From the NCBI RefSeq assembly GCF_001684335.1, contig NZ_LOIC01000018.1, forward strand, positions 429,556 to 493,555: a stretch of DNA of 64,000 nucleotides, in the 5' to 3' direction. Within the stretch, counting starts at the first letter, position 1. Each line of letters opens with the position of its first letter. This document shows, one piece after another, positions 30,126-40,400 of the stretch. A model generated the notes under the pieces. That model did not search any database. It saw only the letters and a list, made by a program, of their open reading frames with translations, and had not been told where the DNA came from. This DNA is from Photorhabdus namnaonensis. Its GTDB lineage: Bacteria > Pseudomonadota > Gammaproteobacteria > Enterobacterales > Enterobacteriaceae. The position numbers and the translations under genes were made by a program.

Positions 30126-31505
30126 ATGAACGATAATAAAATGACGCCACTTGAGCTTCGGGCGACATGGGGCCTAGGTTCAGTTTTTTCTTTGCGAATG
30201 CTAGGCCTGTTCATGGTTATTCCTGTATTAACAACCTATGGCCTGAATCTAGAAGATGCCACCAAAACACTTATTGGCATCGCCATTGGCATTTATGGTT
30301 TAACCCAAGCTATTTTACAGATCCCTGTTGGACTGCTTTCTGACAAAATTGGTCCTAAACCCCTAATTGTTGGTGGGTTACTCCTATTCGTTTTAGGCAG
30401 TATCATTGCTGCTCTCAGTGACTCTATCTGGGGCATAATAATTGGACGAGCACTACAAGGTGCCGGTGCTATATCTGCTGCAATTATGGCGCTACTTTCT
30501 GATTTAACCCGTGAACAAAATCGAACTAAAGCGATGGCTTTTATTGGCATTAGTTTCGGAATAACTTTCGCCACAGCCATTGTACTTGGCCCAATCCTAG
30601 CTCATGCCATTGGGTTAAACGGTCTATTTTGGGTAATTACCATTCTAGCCGGTTGTGGCATTCTGATAACGCTATTTGCTGTTCCTTCCACAGATAAACA
30701 CATCCTCAACCGCGAATCAGGCATTGTTCGTCACAGTTTCAGTAAGGTTCTGGCTGATAGCCAATTGCTGAAACTTAACTTTGGCATACTCAGTTTGCAC
30801 ACTTTGCTAATGGCAAGTTTTGTCGCCTTTCCTTTGGTGATGCAACAAGCAGGATTCCCGAACCAACAACATTGGAAGGTTTACCTGATCACCATGCTGG
30901 TTTCATTTGTATCTGTTTTACCTTTCATTATTTACGCAGAAAAAAAGCGCCGCATGAAACAAGTGTTTTCACTGTGTATCACAATGCTACTGATGGCTGA
31001 AATTGTATTGTGGGCGGCGGGACATCACTTATGGGTAATTTTCATCGGCATACAAATCTTCTTTGTTGCTTTCAATGTAATGGAAGCTATCCTGCCATCA
31101 CTTATCAGTAAAGAAGCACCGGCAGGTTATAAAGGTACAGCAATGGGCATCTACTCCACCAGCCAATTTTTAGGTGTCGCTTTAGGGGGGGGGCTTGGTG
31201 GTTGGTTATCTGAATTAAAAGGAGCACCGCTGATATTTATGGCAGGTATCGTTCTGACAATCATTTGGTTCATTATCAGCACAACAATGAAACAACCCCC
31301 TTATGTCAGCAGCATCAGAATTTCTCTGCCAGAAAATATAGTCAATAAAGCATTGCTGGAACAAAAAATTCTTGTTCAGCCAGGCGTTTGCGACGTCGTT
31401 ATTGTGCCGGAGGAGCATAGTGCTTACATAAAAGTAGACACTAAACTGACAAGCAGGGCACAACTTGAACAATTGATAGCTAACAATAATGACACGATAG
31501 GTTAA
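30126..31505 (+). CDS. yajR: Major-facilitator transporter YajR
   Basis: A 459-residue MFS protein with 12 helices plus a C-terminal cytosolic ferredoxin-like (YAM) domain from about 390 (KQPPYVSSIRISLPEN onward). Motif A GLLSDKIGPKP and the YajR-type LGLFMVIPVL are visible. The substrate is unknown. GAGG lies before the ATG. It follows the cyo terminator as an independent unit and converges with yajQ. Confidence 0.92.
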   Translation: MNDNKMTPLELRATWGLGSVFSLRMLGLFMVIPVLTTYGLNLEDATKTLIGIAIGIYGLTQAILQIPVGLLSDKIGPKPLIVGGLLLFVLGSIIAALSDSIWGIIIGRALQGAGAISAAIMALLSDLTREQNRTKAMAFIGISFGITFATAIVLGPILAHAIGLNGLFWVITILAGCGILITLFAVPSTDKHILNRESGIVRHSFSKVLADSQLLKLNFGILSLHTLLMASFVAFPLVMQQAGFPNQQHWKVYLITMLVSFVSVLPFIIYAEKKRRMKQVFSLCITMLLMAEIVLWAAGHHLWVIFIGIQIFFVAFNVMEAILPSLISKEAPAGYKGTAMGIYSTSQFLGVALGGGLGGWLSELKGAPLIFMAGIVLTIIWFIISTTMKQPPYVSSIRISLPENIVNKALLEQKILVQPGVCDVVIVPEEHSAYIKVDTKLTSRAQLEQLIANNNDTIG

Positions 31506-31556
31506 GTATCAAACCAGATAACTCCACTCACTCCGATTTGATATTAAGGAAAACTG

Positions 31557-31591
31557 GGAGTGGGGTATTCTGGTCAGGAATACCCCACTCC
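31557..31591. terminator. Long hairpin in the yajR/yajQ convergent gap
   Basis: A perfect 14-bp stem: GGAGTGGGGTATTC (31557-31570), a 7-nt loop and GAATACCCCACTCC (31578-31591). It sits between convergent genes and can end both transcripts. Its right arm and loop resemble those of the hairpin at 54576-54610. Confidence 0.75.
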
Positions 31592-31628
31592 ATATTAGGC
31601 TAGATATCTCAATCCACTAGGCAGAAAA

Positions 31629-32120
31629 TCAATCCCGGAAATTAGTAAACTGGAATGGCTGTCCCAGCTCTGCGCCACGAACTAATGCCATAACACTTTG
31701 CAAATCATCACGAGCTTTACCTGCCACTCGCACCTGCTCACCCTGAATCTGTGCTTGCACTTTCAATTTACTATCCTTAATCAGCTTCACGATCTTTTTC
31801 GCCGTAGGGGTATCAATCCCCTGCTTCAAAGTCGCTTCAACGCTGTAAGTCTTACCACTGTGCAACATATCATCAGGGATATTCAATGCAGCGCCATCGA
31901 TACCACGTTTAGCCAACTTTTCACGTATGATATCAACCAACTGACTTACCTGAAAATCTGACTCACTAGCGATCTTGATAGATTCACTTTTTTCATTTAA
32001 TTCGAAACTGGCGCTGACATTACGGAAATCCCAACGGCTAGCAAGCTCGCGCTGCGCATTTTCTACCGCGTTGCGAACTTCATGCATATCAATTTCTGAA
32101 ACAATATCGAAAGATGGCAT
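31629..32120 (-). CDS. yajQ: YajQ-family nucleotide-binding protein
   Basis: A 163-residue protein, the same length as E. coli YajQ, with two ferredoxin-like domains. YajQ proteins bind nucleic acid or nucleotides, and the Xanthomonas and Pseudomonas members bind cyclic-di-[22 protein letters not shown] and SRWDFRNV mark the family. The start at 32120 follows GGAGG; the upstream extension is not conserved. Confidence 0.95.
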   Translation of the reverse strand: MPSFDIVSEIDMHEVRNAVENAQRELASRWDFRNVSASFELNEKSESIKIASESDFQVSQLVDIIREKLAKRGIDGAALNIPDDMLHSGKTYSVEATLKQGIDTPTAKKIVKLIKDSKLKVQAQIQGEQVRVAGKARDDLQSVMALVRGAELGQPFQFTNFRD

Positions 32121-32254
32121 TATCCATGACCTCCTGATAATCAATAAGTTGGCATGATAACCGCTTTCCACTATCAGCAAAAGCGCTATACTTGGATTAG
32201 CGGGATCTTATTATTTCCATCCAATATTATGGCAGCGTCTTTCAAAAGGTGTAT

Positions 32255-33127
32255 ATGAAGATAACCGTTCTTGGCTGTGGCGCTATAGGAAAACTGTGGC
32301 TAGCTGCGTTATCACAACAAAAACATCAAGTACAGGGCTGGTTGAAAACTCCACAATCTCACTTATCTGTTCATATTGAAGAAATGAATGGGCAAGTATT
32401 CAACCAACCAATCCCAACTAATAATAGCGACCATCTTGCTAACAGCGAATTACTAATTGTCTGCCTGAAAGCATGGCAAGTCGCTGATGCAGTGAATAAT
32501 TTACTCCCCAAGCTTTCACCTAATTGCCCAATTTTATTACTACACAACGGCATAGGTACCCAAGAAGAACTATTATCAGCGCCTAATCCAATACTGCTTG
32601 GTATCACAACACATGGCGCATATCAAGATGACCAACGGGTTTATCATACCGCATCCGGGCTAACCCATATTGGCTCGGCAACGTCAAATGCTATTGGACT
32701 TAGCTCTCTGGCTAATGTATTACACCAATCTTTGCCAGACGTTGCATGGCATAATGAAATCCTCTCTATTAGTTGGCTGAAACTTGCCGCTAACTGTGTC
32801 GTAAACCCGCTAACTGCACTTTATGAATGCCAAAATGGCGATTTACTTCGCCATCCGGAACAACTAAATATTTTGTGCGAAGAAATTATTCAGGTTATGC
32901 AACGAGAGAACATACATACCACTATCGACAACCTGATTACCTATGTCTACGATGTGATTAAACTTACAGCAAAAAACTACTCTTCCATGTTGCAGGATGT
33001 CCGCGCAAAACGTCGCACTGAAATTGACTATATCACCGGTTACTTATTACGCCGGGCTGGTGTACATGGTCTGGCAGCCCCTGAAAATACCCGTATCTAT
33101 AACCTAGTTAAACATAAGGAAAAATGA
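32255..33127 (+). CDS. panE: 2-dehydropantoate 2-reductase PanE
   Basis: A 290-residue NADPH-dependent reductase making pantoate for coenzyme A. The N-terminal Rossmann motif GCGAIG (residues 7-12), the substrate region [13 protein letters not shown] with the catalytic-type Lys, and [16 protein letters not shown] are all conserved. The start at 32255 follows AAAAGG at 5 nt; a GTG two codons earlier is possible. Its stop lies within 3 nt of the yajL start codon, so the two genes are coupled. Confidence 0.95.
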   Translation: MKITVLGCGAIGKLWLAALSQQKHQVQGWLKTPQSHLSVHIEEMNGQVFNQPIPTNNSDHLANSELLIVCLKAWQVADAVNNLLPKLSPNCPILLLHNGIGTQEELLSAPNPILLGITTHGAYQDDQRVYHTASGLTHIGSATSNAIGLSSLANVLHQSLPDVAWHNEILSISWLKLAANCVVNPLTALYECQNGDLLRHPEQLNILCEEIIQVMQRENIHTTIDNLITYVYDVIKLTAKNYSSMLQDVRAKRRTEIDYITGYLLRRAGVHGLAAPENTRIYNLVKHKEK

Positions 33128-33129
33128 TT

Positions 33130-33720
33130 ATGACCCCTTCAACACTCATCTGCCTGGCTCACGGTAGTGAAGAAACAGAAGCCGTTACAACCATTGATTT
33201 ACTGGTACGTGCTGGTATCAGTGTCACGATCGCCAGCACTGCCAGCGATGGAGAACTGGTTTTAACTTGTTCCAGAGGTGTAAAACTAGTTGCTGATATC
33301 CCTCTGGAAAAAGTTATTGATGAATCTTTCGATGCCATCATCTTACCCGGAGGTATGCAAGGTGCCGAGTGTTTCCGTGATAATCCACTCGTTATCGAAA
33401 AAATCCGCCAGACACATTATCAAGGGAAAATTATCGCTGCAATTTGTGCCGTGCCTGCTATCGTGCTTGAATACCACAATTTATTCCCTACAGCCAAAAT
33501 GACCGGCTACCCCGGTTTGCAAGACAAAATTTCGCCCGATAAATGGATCGATTGCCGAGTCTGTTTTGATGATCGAGTCAATCTATTGACCAGCCAAGAT
33601 CCAGCGACAGCTTTCGATTTCGCATTAAAACTCATTGAATTATTAAAAGGACGAGAAATAGCAGCAGAGGTGGCAGCTCAACTCATATTGCCACTAGGTG
33701 TATATTCTTATCAAGAGTGA
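33130..33720 (+). CDS. yajL: DJ-1/PfpI-family protein YajL
   Basis: A 196-residue protein, the E. coli length when started at 33130. YajL is a DJ-1 homologue with a reactive nucleophilic Cys in AAICAVPA, acting in protection against oxidative and electrophile stress; a deglycase activity has been proposed. An ATG at 33124 overlaps the panE stop (ATGA) and is a possible alternative. AAGGA lies before both. Confidence 0.94.
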   Translation: MTPSTLICLAHGSEETEAVTTIDLLVRAGISVTIASTASDGELVLTCSRGVKLVADIPLEKVIDESFDAIILPGGMQGAECFRDNPLVIEKIRQTHYQGKIIAAICAVPAIVLEYHNLFPTAKMTGYPGLQDKISPDKWIDCRVCFDDRVNLLTSQDPATAFDFALKLIELLKGREIAAEVAAQLILPLGVYSYQE

Positions 33721-33754
33721 AAAAAAATAGACAAAAACATCTTACTTTATACGA

Positions 33755-33783
33755 TTCGGGGTTCACGTAATAAGAACCCCGAA
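33755..33783. terminator. Bidirectional terminator yajL/thiI
   Basis: TTCGGGGTTC (33755-33764) pairs perfectly with GAACCCCGAA (33774-33783), with AT-rich flanks on both sides, between two convergent genes. Confidence 0.85.
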
Positions 33784-33800
33784 ATATATAATTAAAACAA

Positions 33801-35249
33801 TTAAGGCCGATAAACTTTCACGTTATCAAAACCCTGTTCAGATAAATAGAGTGCCTGCAAACGACTCATAACTCCACGTTCACAATAGAGTAGATAGGTC
33901 TTATCCTTTGGCAAATCACCAAACTGGCTGCTCAACTTATAGAATGGCAATGATTTGATTTCCACACCATTTAACTGCAATGGCCGATCATCTTGTTCAT
34001 CAGGCGAACGAATATCCAATAACACATCCGTTGGCGCGAACGCTGTCACCGTTTCAATTTCAACCACTTGCTCATCGCTTTGTTCTGCGATCTGGCGAAT
34101 ATCAATATTCTGAGCCTCACTGACCACTTTTTCCAGAATATTAAAATCGAAATGCACTTCTTCTGCTTCAATTTTAGCTTTAACAGCTTTTACTGTTGGG
34201 CTTTTTGAAATAACACCACAAAATTCAGGCATCATACGGGCAAAATCCTCAGTGCCAATCTCACGCGCTAACCTGATAATGTGCTCCTTATCATGAGAAA
34301 TCAGTGGCCGCAGAATCAATGTATCCGATGCATTATCAATCAAACGCAAATTAGTGAGCGTCTGGCTGGAAACTTGCCCCAAAGCCTCACCGGTAACAAT
34401 CGCCTGTACGCCATAACGCTCTGCAACTTTAGATGCCGCTCTTACCATCATCCGTTTAAGCACCACCCCCATTTGGCCATCATCAATTTTTTCCAAAATT
34501 TCAGCGACAACAGGTTCAAAATCCACAGCAACGAATCGGACTTTATGGGAACTACCAAAACGATTCCAAAGATAATGAGCAACCTGCTTCACGCCAATTT
34601 CATGAGCGGAGCCGCCAAGATTGAAAAAGCAATAGTGAACACGGCAGCCACGGCGCATTAGCATATAGCTGGAAACACCAGAATCAAAACCCCCAGAAAT
34701 CAGAGACAATACATCTTCCTGCGTTCCGATAGGAAAACCACCAATCCCTTCATAACGGGCTTTTACCAAAATCAGCACATCCTGATCAATTTCCAAATTG
34801 ACGGTAATATCAGGATGATTGAGTTTTACTTTCGCAGATTCAATATGCTGGTTTAAACCACCACCAACATAGCGTTCTACTTCATTAGAAGTAAATTGAT
34901 GTTTACCGCGGCGCTTTACTCGCACGCAAAATGTCTTATTGTGGAGCGATTCGCCATAAACGTCATAAGCTTGTTCAAAGATATGATGCATGTCACGAAA
35001 CTCACGCTCTTCTACTTGCAGAATATGGTGGATACCGGGGATACGCGTCAGCGCATCACAAATTTGAGCGCCAAGGTTTTCATCTTTAGTACGAACTTCG
35101 ATATTATCCCAATGGCGAACCACTGCAATATTATCTCCTAACGTTTTCAGCACATTGCGAATATTACTAGCGAGAATTTTAATAAAGCGCAAACGAACAG
35201 TTTGGCTCTTGATCGTGATTTCCGGGAATAATTTAATAATAAACTTCAT
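33801..35249 (-). CDS. thiI: tRNA sulfurtransferase ThiI
   Basis: A 482-residue enzyme, the same length as E. coli ThiI. It makes 4-thiouridine at tRNA position 8 and passes sulfur to thiazole synthesis. The order is N-terminal ferredoxin-like and THUMP domains (about 1-165), the PP-loop [12 protein letters not shown], then a C-terminal rhodanese domain with the persulfide cysteine in [15 protein letters not shown] (Cys456 in E. coli). It is divergent from xseB. Confidence 0.97.
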   Translation of the reverse strand: MKFIIKLFPEITIKSQTVRLRFIKILASNIRNVLKTLGDNIAVVRHWDNIEVRTKDENLGAQICDALTRIPGIHHILQVEEREFRDMHHIFEQAYDVYGESLHNKTFCVRVKRRGKHQFTSNEVERYVGGGLNQHIESAKVKLNHPDITVNLEIDQDVLILVKARYEGIGGFPIGTQEDVLSLISGGFDSGVSSYMLMRRGCRVHYCFFNLGGSAHEIGVKQVAHYLWNRFGSSHKVRFVAVDFEPVVAEILEKIDDGQMGVVLKRMMVRAASKVAERYGVQAIVTGEALGQVSSQTLTNLRLIDNASDTLILRPLISHDKEHIIRLAREIGTEDFARMMPEFCGVISKSPTVKAVKAKIEAEEVHFDFNILEKVVSEAQNIDIRQIAEQSDEQVVEIETVTAFAPTDVLLDIRSPDEQDDRPLQLNGVEIKSLPFYKLSSQFGDLPKDKTYLLYCERGVMSRLQALYLSEQGFDNVKVYRP

Positions 35250-35446
35250 AGTGAGTTATAGTAGTAGTTAGGCATTTTGATAAAAAAAACTGATGGTACG
35301 TTTTGGTTGTCAAATCAGGCCGCGGAGTATAACACTATCTCGTGGTATAGCGTGGAAAAAACACAAAATCAGTTAAGGATTTGTTTGCACCAGCATAATA
35401 AGATAGTCTGCAACCCTAAGGCGAACTCTGTAAATAGTAAAAAATT

Positions 35447-35725
35447 ATGCCAAAGAAAAACGCAATATCAGAAAGTACAAACAGTACGCCAGAAACTGCA
35501 CCGGCAATGACATTTGAAAGCTCATTAAAAGAGTTGGAACATATCGTCGCCCGGCTGGAATCAGGTGAACTGGCGCTGGAAGAAGCCCTAAACGAGTTTG
35601 AGCGTGGTATTCAATTAGCCCGCCAAGGGCAACAGACTTTGCAACAAGCAGAACAGCGAGTTCAGATTCTGCTTAACGACGACACCCAATCTCCACTGAG
35701 TCATTTCTCCCCGGATACTGAATAA
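35447..35725 (+). CDS. xseB: Exodeoxyribonuclease VII small subunit
   Basis: A 92-residue helical subunit, about 12 residues longer than E. coli XseB owing to an N-terminal extension ([15 protein letters not shown]). The core [18 protein letters not shown] and [17 protein letters not shown] is diagnostic. It binds XseA to form the single-strand nuclease. First of xseB-ispA-dxs; the ribosome site is weak. Confidence 0.95.
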   Translation: MPKKNAISESTNSTPETAPAMTFESSLKELEHIVARLESGELALEEALNEFERGIQLARQGQQTLQQAEQRVQILLNDDTQSPLSHFSPDTE

Positions 35726-35729
35726 GCCT

Positions 35730-36647
35730 ATGCCTGAACAAAATTCAACCCAATTTAAAGAACAGCTTAAAATCTGTCAACAACGAGTCAATAACGTTCT
35801 GATAAGCACACTATCTTCACTGGCATTTGCAGACAACCCGCTCGTTCACGCAATGCAACATGGTACTTTGCTCGGTGGTAAACGCCTGCGCCCATTTTTA
35901 GTTTATGCCGTTGGTGAAATGTTTGGGTTATCCGCAAATAATCTGGATGCTCCAGCAGCAGCCGTTGAATGTATCCACGCCTTTTCATTAATCCATGACG
36001 ACTTACCGGCGATGGATAACGATGATTTACGCCGTGGACAACCGACCTGCCACATAAAATTTGGCGAAGCTCACGCAATTCTGGCGGGAGATGCATTACA
36101 AGCGCTGGCATTTGAAATCCTATCCAAAAGAGAAATGCCAGATGTTACAACAGCAGATCGCCTCGAAATGCTTGCTGAATTGGCAACCGCCAGTGGCGTA
36201 GCCGGTATGTGTGGCGGCCAAGCCCTGGATTTAGCAGCAGAAGGCAAACACATCGATCTCCATATGCTAGAAAAAATTCATCGCCACAAAACGGGGGCAC
36301 TTATCCGTTCCGCGGTCAGAATGGGCGCATATGGCGCAGGACAAAGTGGGCATGACGCCCTGCTTGAATTGGATCAATATGCCCAAGCCATCGGCCTCGC
36401 ATTCCAAGTTCAGGACGACATTCTTGATGTCATTGGCGATACCGAAATGATAGGAAAACGCCAAGGCAGTGACCAACAGCTAGGAAAAAGCACTTACCCC
36501 GCATTACTAGGGTTAGAACAAGCACAGAAAAAAGCATACGAACTGTATCAAGAAGCATTACAAGCTTTGAATAAACTGGAAGATAAATCTTATAACACAA
36601 CCATGCTGCGCGCACTTGCCAGCTTTATCATTGAACGTAACAACTAA
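35730..36647 (+). CDS. ispA: Farnesyl diphosphate synthase IspA
   Basis: A 305-residue trans-prenyltransferase condensing isopentenyl and dimethylallyl diphosphates to farnesyl diphosphate. The first Asp-rich motif HDDLPAMDNDDLRRG and the second FQVQDDILD are complete, with GGKRLRPF near the N-terminus. It lies 4 nt downstream of the xseB stop. Farnesyl diphosphate also feeds CyoE and ubiquinone. Confidence 0.97.
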   Translation: MPEQNSTQFKEQLKICQQRVNNVLISTLSSLAFADNPLVHAMQHGTLLGGKRLRPFLVYAVGEMFGLSANNLDAPAAAVECIHAFSLIHDDLPAMDNDDLRRGQPTCHIKFGEAHAILAGDALQALAFEILSKREMPDVTTADRLEMLAELATASGVAGMCGGQALDLAAEGKHIDLHMLEKIHRHKTGALIRSAVRMGAYGAGQSGHDALLELDQYAQAIGLAFQVQDDILDVIGDTEMIGKRQGSDQQLGKSTYPALLGLEQAQKKAYELYQEALQALNKLEDKSYNTTMLRALASFIIERNN

Positions 36648-36709
36648 GGTCTGCCGGTAAATTTACCCACTGGCAGCGCTATTAATAAACACTTCTTAAC
36701 GAGCATCAA

Positions 36710-38575
36710 ATGAGCATTGATATAGCCAAATACCCAACATTGGCATTAGCGGAAAATCCTGAAGAACTTCGTATGTTACCAAAAGAGAGCCTGCCGAAGT
36801 TATGTGATGAACTTCGGCAATTCCTGCTAAACAGTGTCAGTCGCTCTAGTGGTCACTTTGCCTCCGGTCTTGGCGCCATTGAGCTGACTGTGGCGTTGCA
36901 TTATGTCTATAAAACGCCTTTCGACAAATTGGTATGGGACGTCGGCCATCAAGCTTATCCTCACAAAATCTTGACAGGACGCCGAGATCGTATTGATACG
37001 ATTCGTCAAAAGAATGGGCTTCACCCTTTCCCGTGGCGGGATGAAAGTGAATACGACACCTTATGTGTCGGCCACTCATCGACCTCTATCAGTGCTGGAT
37101 TAGGTATGGCAATTGCCGCTCAACGCGAAGGCAAAGGCCGTCGTACAGTTTGTGTTATCGGTGATGGCGCGATAACAGCAGGCATGGCTTTCGAAGCGAT
37201 GAACCATGCCGGGGATATCGACCCGGATATGTTAGTCATTCTTAATGACAACGAAATGTCTATCTCAGAGAACGTTGGTGCGTTAAATAACCATCTGGCG
37301 CAACTTCTTTCCGGTAAACTCTACACCACATTGCGGGAAGGCGGGAAAAAAGTCTTTTCTAATCTACCTCCGATTAAAGAACTACTGAAAAAAACTGAAG
37401 AACATATCAAAGGCATGGTTGTTCCTGGCACTCTGTTTGAAGAATTGGGTTTTAATTACATTGGCCCCATCGACGGACATGATGTACTGACATTGACCCA
37501 AACGCTGAAAAATATGCGTGAGTTGAAAGGGCCACAGCTACTGCACATCATGACTAAAAAGGGTCGGGGCTATGCACCCGCCGAAAAAGATCCTATCAGT
37601 TGGCATGCGGTACCTAAATTTGATCCGACGACTGGCGCGTTACCTAAAAGCTCAGACAACCGCCCTACTTTCTCCAAAATCTTTGGAGACTGGTTATGCG
37701 AAGAGGCCGCTAACGACAAAAAACTGATGGCGATCACACCTGCCATGCGTGAAGGCTCTGGTATGGTGCGTTTCTCCCGCGAATATCCTGATCAATACTT
37801 CGATGTCGCCATTGCAGAACAACATGCTGTGACTTTTGCCGCAGGTTTGGCAATTGGTGGTTACAGGCCAATTGTTGCAATCTATTCGACATTCCTCCAA
37901 CGTGCTTATGACCAAGTTATCCATGATGTCTCCATTCAGAATCTACCTGTTCTATTTGCAATAGATCGCGGAGGTATCGTAGGTGCTGATGGTCAGACAC
38001 ATCAAGGCGCCTTTGATCTTTCATTCCTTCGTTGCATCCCCAACATGGTCATTATGTCGCCAAGCGATGAGAACGAATGCCGACAGATGCTGCATACCGG
38101 CTATCATTATCAGCAAGGTCCAGTAGCCGTGCGCTATCCACGAGGAACCGGAACGGGGGCAGAACCCCAACCATTTGAACAATTGCCAACTGGTAAAGGC
38201 GTTATTCGTCGTCAGGGTAAGAAGGTAGCGATCCTGAATTTTGGTACCCTGTTACCCGATGCAATAACAGCAGCAGAGTCACTGGATGCGACTGTTGTTG
38301 ATATGCGTTTTGTCAAACCACTGGATAAAGAATTGATATTAGAAATGGCTGATAACCATGATTTATTGGTCACGCTGGAAGAAAATGCCATTATGGGCGG
38401 TGCCGGAAGTGGCGTTAATGAACTACTAATGCAAGAAGGTCGTCTGGTACAAATTTTGAACATTGGCTTGCCTGACCAATTTGTGCCACAAGGTAGTCAG
38501 GAAGAAATCAGAGCGGATTTAGGGCTTGATGCCGCAGGTATTCAAAATAGCATCAATAAAAGGCTATTTTCCTGA
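36710..38575 (+). CDS. dxs: 1-deoxy-D-xylulose-5-phosphate synthase
   Basis: A 621-residue thiamin-diphosphate enzyme joining pyruvate and glyceraldehyde 3-phosphate, the first step of the MEP isoprenoid pathway. The motif [20 protein letters not shown] binds the Mg-Th[15 protein letters not shown] holds the catalytic Glu, and the transketolase C-terminal domain follows. It is the last gene of the xseB-ispA-dxs operon. Confidence 0.98.
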   Translation: MSIDIAKYPTLALAENPEELRMLPKESLPKLCDELRQFLLNSVSRSSGHFASGLGAIELTVALHYVYKTPFDKLVWDVGHQAYPHKILTGRRDRIDTIRQKNGLHPFPWRDESEYDTLCVGHSSTSISAGLGMAIAAQREGKGRRTVCVIGDGAITAGMAFEAMNHAGDIDPDMLVILNDNEMSISENVGALNNHLAQLLSGKLYTTLREGGKKVFSNLPPIKELLKKTEEHIKGMVVPGTLFEELGFNYIGPIDGHDVLTLTQTLKNMRELKGPQLLHIMTKKGRGYAPAEKDPISWHAVPKFDPTTGALPKSSDNRPTFSKIFGDWLCEEAANDKKLMAITPAMREGSGMVRFSREYPDQYFDVAIAEQHAVTFAAGLAIGGYRPIVAIYSTFLQRAYDQVIHDVSIQNLPVLFAIDRGGIVGADGQTHQGAFDLSFLRCIPNMVIMSPSDENECRQMLHTGYHYQQGPVAVRYPRGTGTGAEPQPFEQLPTGKGVIRRQGKKVAILNFGTLLPDAITAAESLDATVVDMRFVKPLDKELILEMADNHDLLVTLEENAIMGGAGSGVNELLMQEGRLVQILNIGLPDQFVPQGSQEEIRADLGLDAAGIQNSINKRLFS

Positions 38576-38582
38576 GTATATA

Positions 38583-38612
38583 AGGATAATAGGGTATTTA
38601 TCCTATTATCCT
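38583..38612 (+). terminator. Hairpin after dxs
   Basis: A perfect 11-bp stem: AGGATAATAGG (38583-38593) and CCTATTATCCT (38602-38612). There is no T-run, so it may be a processing or weak termination element. Confidence 0.5.
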
Positions 38613-38983
38613 CAGTGTGTGGATTTACCGATTGATTACGTATAATGATTTGAGTTAAAACCGCCAGCGGTCTATACCTCCTACTCTGACGCCCACATTA
38701 GGAAATATTGGTGATAATCTGTCGAATTGTTCCATTATTGGAATTGTAATTAGCGACTTTTTTGGGATTATAGTAGGAAGTTCCTCAAGTTAGATGATAT
38801 GTATTTCCGCATTCTTCTCTATAAAAAGGCACCATTTTCAGAATCAAGTAACGATGCCTACCAAAGTAATCTACACAAACCCAGCAATCCAGTGCAGCCG
38901 ACTTCTGATATTTCGTGCAGTCGTCTTCTGAAAATGACAAGATAGGGGTCACGGCCGTGCCAAAAGCGTTCGTATTTGATACG
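38613..38983. other. Non-coding insertion flank with short repeats
   Basis: No gene. Two 23-nt imperfect direct repeats begin GTGCAG at 38892 and 38915 and share CTTCTGA. An 11-bp perfect inverted pair, CATTTTCAGAA (38833-38843) and TTCTGAAAATG (38926-38936), brackets 82 bp. The stretch separates dxs from the inserted toxin-antitoxin unit and may be debris of a mobile element. Confidence 0.5.
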
Positions 38984-38989
38984 GTACAC

Positions 38990-39008
38990 GTACGCTTTCA
39001 TTATGTAC
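38990..39008. promoter_or_regulatory. Operator 1 of the toxin-antitoxin unit
   Basis: GTAC-N11-GTAC with inner TTTCA. It has the same layout as the site at 39034-39052, with a centre-to-centre distance of 44 bp, about four helical turns. It is a probable autoregulation site for the DUF1778 antitoxin. Confidence 0.6.
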
Positions 39009-39033
39009 ATCTTGCTAATAGGCACACCTTAAT

Positions 39034-39052
39034 GTACGATTTCAATGCGTAC
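39034..39052. promoter_or_regulatory. Operator 2 of the toxin-antitoxin unit
   Basis: GTAC-GATTTCAATGC-GTAC, a 19-bp dyad ending 4 nt before the AGGAGG ribosome binding site of the antitoxin gene. Binding here would block transcription or ribosome loading. Confidence 0.65.
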
Positions 39053-39070
39053 AAATAGGAGGGCGTAACA

Positions 39071-39349
39071 ATGCCTCAGATCCCAGTAGAAACTAACGAC
39101 CGAATGTCGCTACGTATTGCCTCAGAAGAAAAGTCGCTGTTGATGCGTGCAGCCGCTTTACAACATACCAACTTGACTGAGTTCGTGATCCGCAATGTGA
39201 TGTCAGCAGCACAGAAGATTATCGACGAGAGCGAACGGCTGGAGCTGACCAAAAGAGATAGTTTGCATGTTCTGGATCTTTTGGATAACCCACCGGCCCC
39301 CAATGATAAATTGTTGGCCGCAGCATTTGCCTTGCCAAAACAATCATGA
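39071..39349 (+). CDS. DUF1778-family (TacA-like) antitoxin
   Basis: A 92-residue antitoxin. The N-terminal ribbon-helix-helix (about 8-55, RMSLRIASEEKSLLMRAAALQHTNLTEFVIRN) binds the operator, and the C-terminal tail with LDLLDNPPAPND is the segment that wraps the toxin in TacA/AtaR-type systems. AGGAGGG lies before the ATG. It overlaps the toxin gene by 4 nt (ATGA). The pair sits between dxs and pgpA, an insertion relative to E. coli. Confidence 0.93.
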   Translation: MPQIPVETNDRMSLRIASEEKSLLMRAAALQHTNLTEFVIRNVMSAAQKIIDESERLELTKRDSLHVLDLLDNPPAPNDKLLAAAFALPKQS

Positions 39350-39870
39350 CGCTACCAATCTGGCACGAAGAACCTATAGGCAAACATCATGATCGCGGTG
39401 CTTTTGACTGTGGTGATGAGGCATTGAATCAGTTTTTACATCGCCATGCAAGGCAGAGCCATGAGAAAGGTGGGGCAAAAACCTACCTTGCGGTTAGCGA
39501 GAACAATGGAACGGTATTGTGTTACTATAGTCTAAGCCCCGCTTCTATTGCTTATGAACGTGCACCGGAAGTGATTAAACGGGGCCTGGCTCGACATGAA
39601 GTGCCAGTATTTCGGCTTAGCCGTCTGGCTGTAGATCTTTCAGTACAGAATCAAGGGCTCGGTGGCCAGTTGTTACTAGCCTCTGGTCGGCGCTGTTTAT
39701 TGGTGGCCGCGCAGGCTGGCGGGGTTGCATTGCTGATTGATGCCAAAAATGGACGTGTTGCCGAGTGGTACACCAGCTATGGTGCTATTCCGCTATTAGA
39801 TGCCCATCTATCTTTGCTGTTACCATTCAAAACAATACATGCAGCTCTAGTCACTGCGGGGAAGCTTTAA
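39346..39870 (+). CDS. GNAT-family (TacT-like) toxin
   Basis: A 174-residue GNAT acetyltransferase of the type II toxin group that acetylates the amino group of charged tRNAs and stops translation. Visible are FDCGDEALNQFLHRHARQ near the N-terminus, FRLSRLAVDLSVQNQGLGGQLL with the acetyl-CoA loop QNQGLG, and WYTSYGA near the C-terminus with the catalytic-type Tyr. The full length suggests an active toxin. Base composition looks richer in G+C than the flanks, fitting acquisition. Confidence 0.92.
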   Translation: MTLPIWHEEPIGKHHDRGAFDCGDEALNQFLHRHARQSHEKGGAKTYLAVSENNGTVLCYYSLSPASIAYERAPEVIKRGLARHEVPVFRLSRLAVDLSVQNQGLGGQLLLASGRRCLLVAAQAGGVALLIDAKNGRVAEWYTSYGAIPLLDAHLSLLLPFKTIHAALVTAGKL

Positions 39871-39908
39871 ATGAGTCCCCTCTAAGGGATAATCAATACC
39901 CTGGCACC

Positions 39909-40400
39909 TCAAAAAATCAAAATCTGATAAAACGCCAATAACCAAACAATCACGAAAGAAAATACACCCGCGATAATATCATCCAACATGATGCCTAATC
40001 CGCCATGAACATAGCGATCAAACCAGCGAATTGGCCACGGTTTCCACATATCGAGAATACGGAACACCATAAAACCGGTCAAAACCCATTGCCAGTTAAC
40101 CACAGGGATTGCCATCAATGTGATCCACATACCGATAAATTCGTCCCAGACAATACTACCGTGGTCATGAACCTTCATATCATCAGAAGTACGCTGGCAA
40201 ATCATTATACCGAAAAACATCCCGACAATAATCACCAACCAGCAAATCCATTCCGGAAACTGAATCAGTAATAACCAAAATGGAATAGCCGCAGCCGATC
40301 CCATTGTCCCCGGCACGACCGGCGACAACCCACTACCAAAACCTGTCGCTAATAGATGCCAGGGATTGCTCATCCGTAAGCGACGCTTTGCCTTATCCAT
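39909..40400 (-). CDS. pgpA: Phosphatidylglycerophosphatase A
   Basis: A 163-residue inner-membrane phosphatase that dephosphorylates phosphatidylglycerophosphate in phospholipid synthesis. [25 protein letters not shown] and [18 protein letters not shown] are the conserved catalytic loops, with about four helices. It overlaps thiL by 8 nt, as the closing gene of the nrdR-ribD-ribE-nusB-thiL-pgpA series. Confidence 0.96.
   Translation of the reverse strand: MDKAKRRLRMSNPWHLLATGFGSGLSPVVPGTMGSAAAIPFWLLLIQFPEWICWLVIIVGMFFGIMICQRTSDDMKVHDHGSIVWDEFIGMWITLMAIPVVNWQWVLTGFMVFRILDMWKPWPIRWFDRYVHGGLGIMLDDIIAGVFSFVIVWLLAFYQILIF

Noticed and set aside
35277..35510. 77-codon frame overlapping xseB
   Set aside because: Runs into xseB in another frame and has no ribosome site; the xseB frame is certain.
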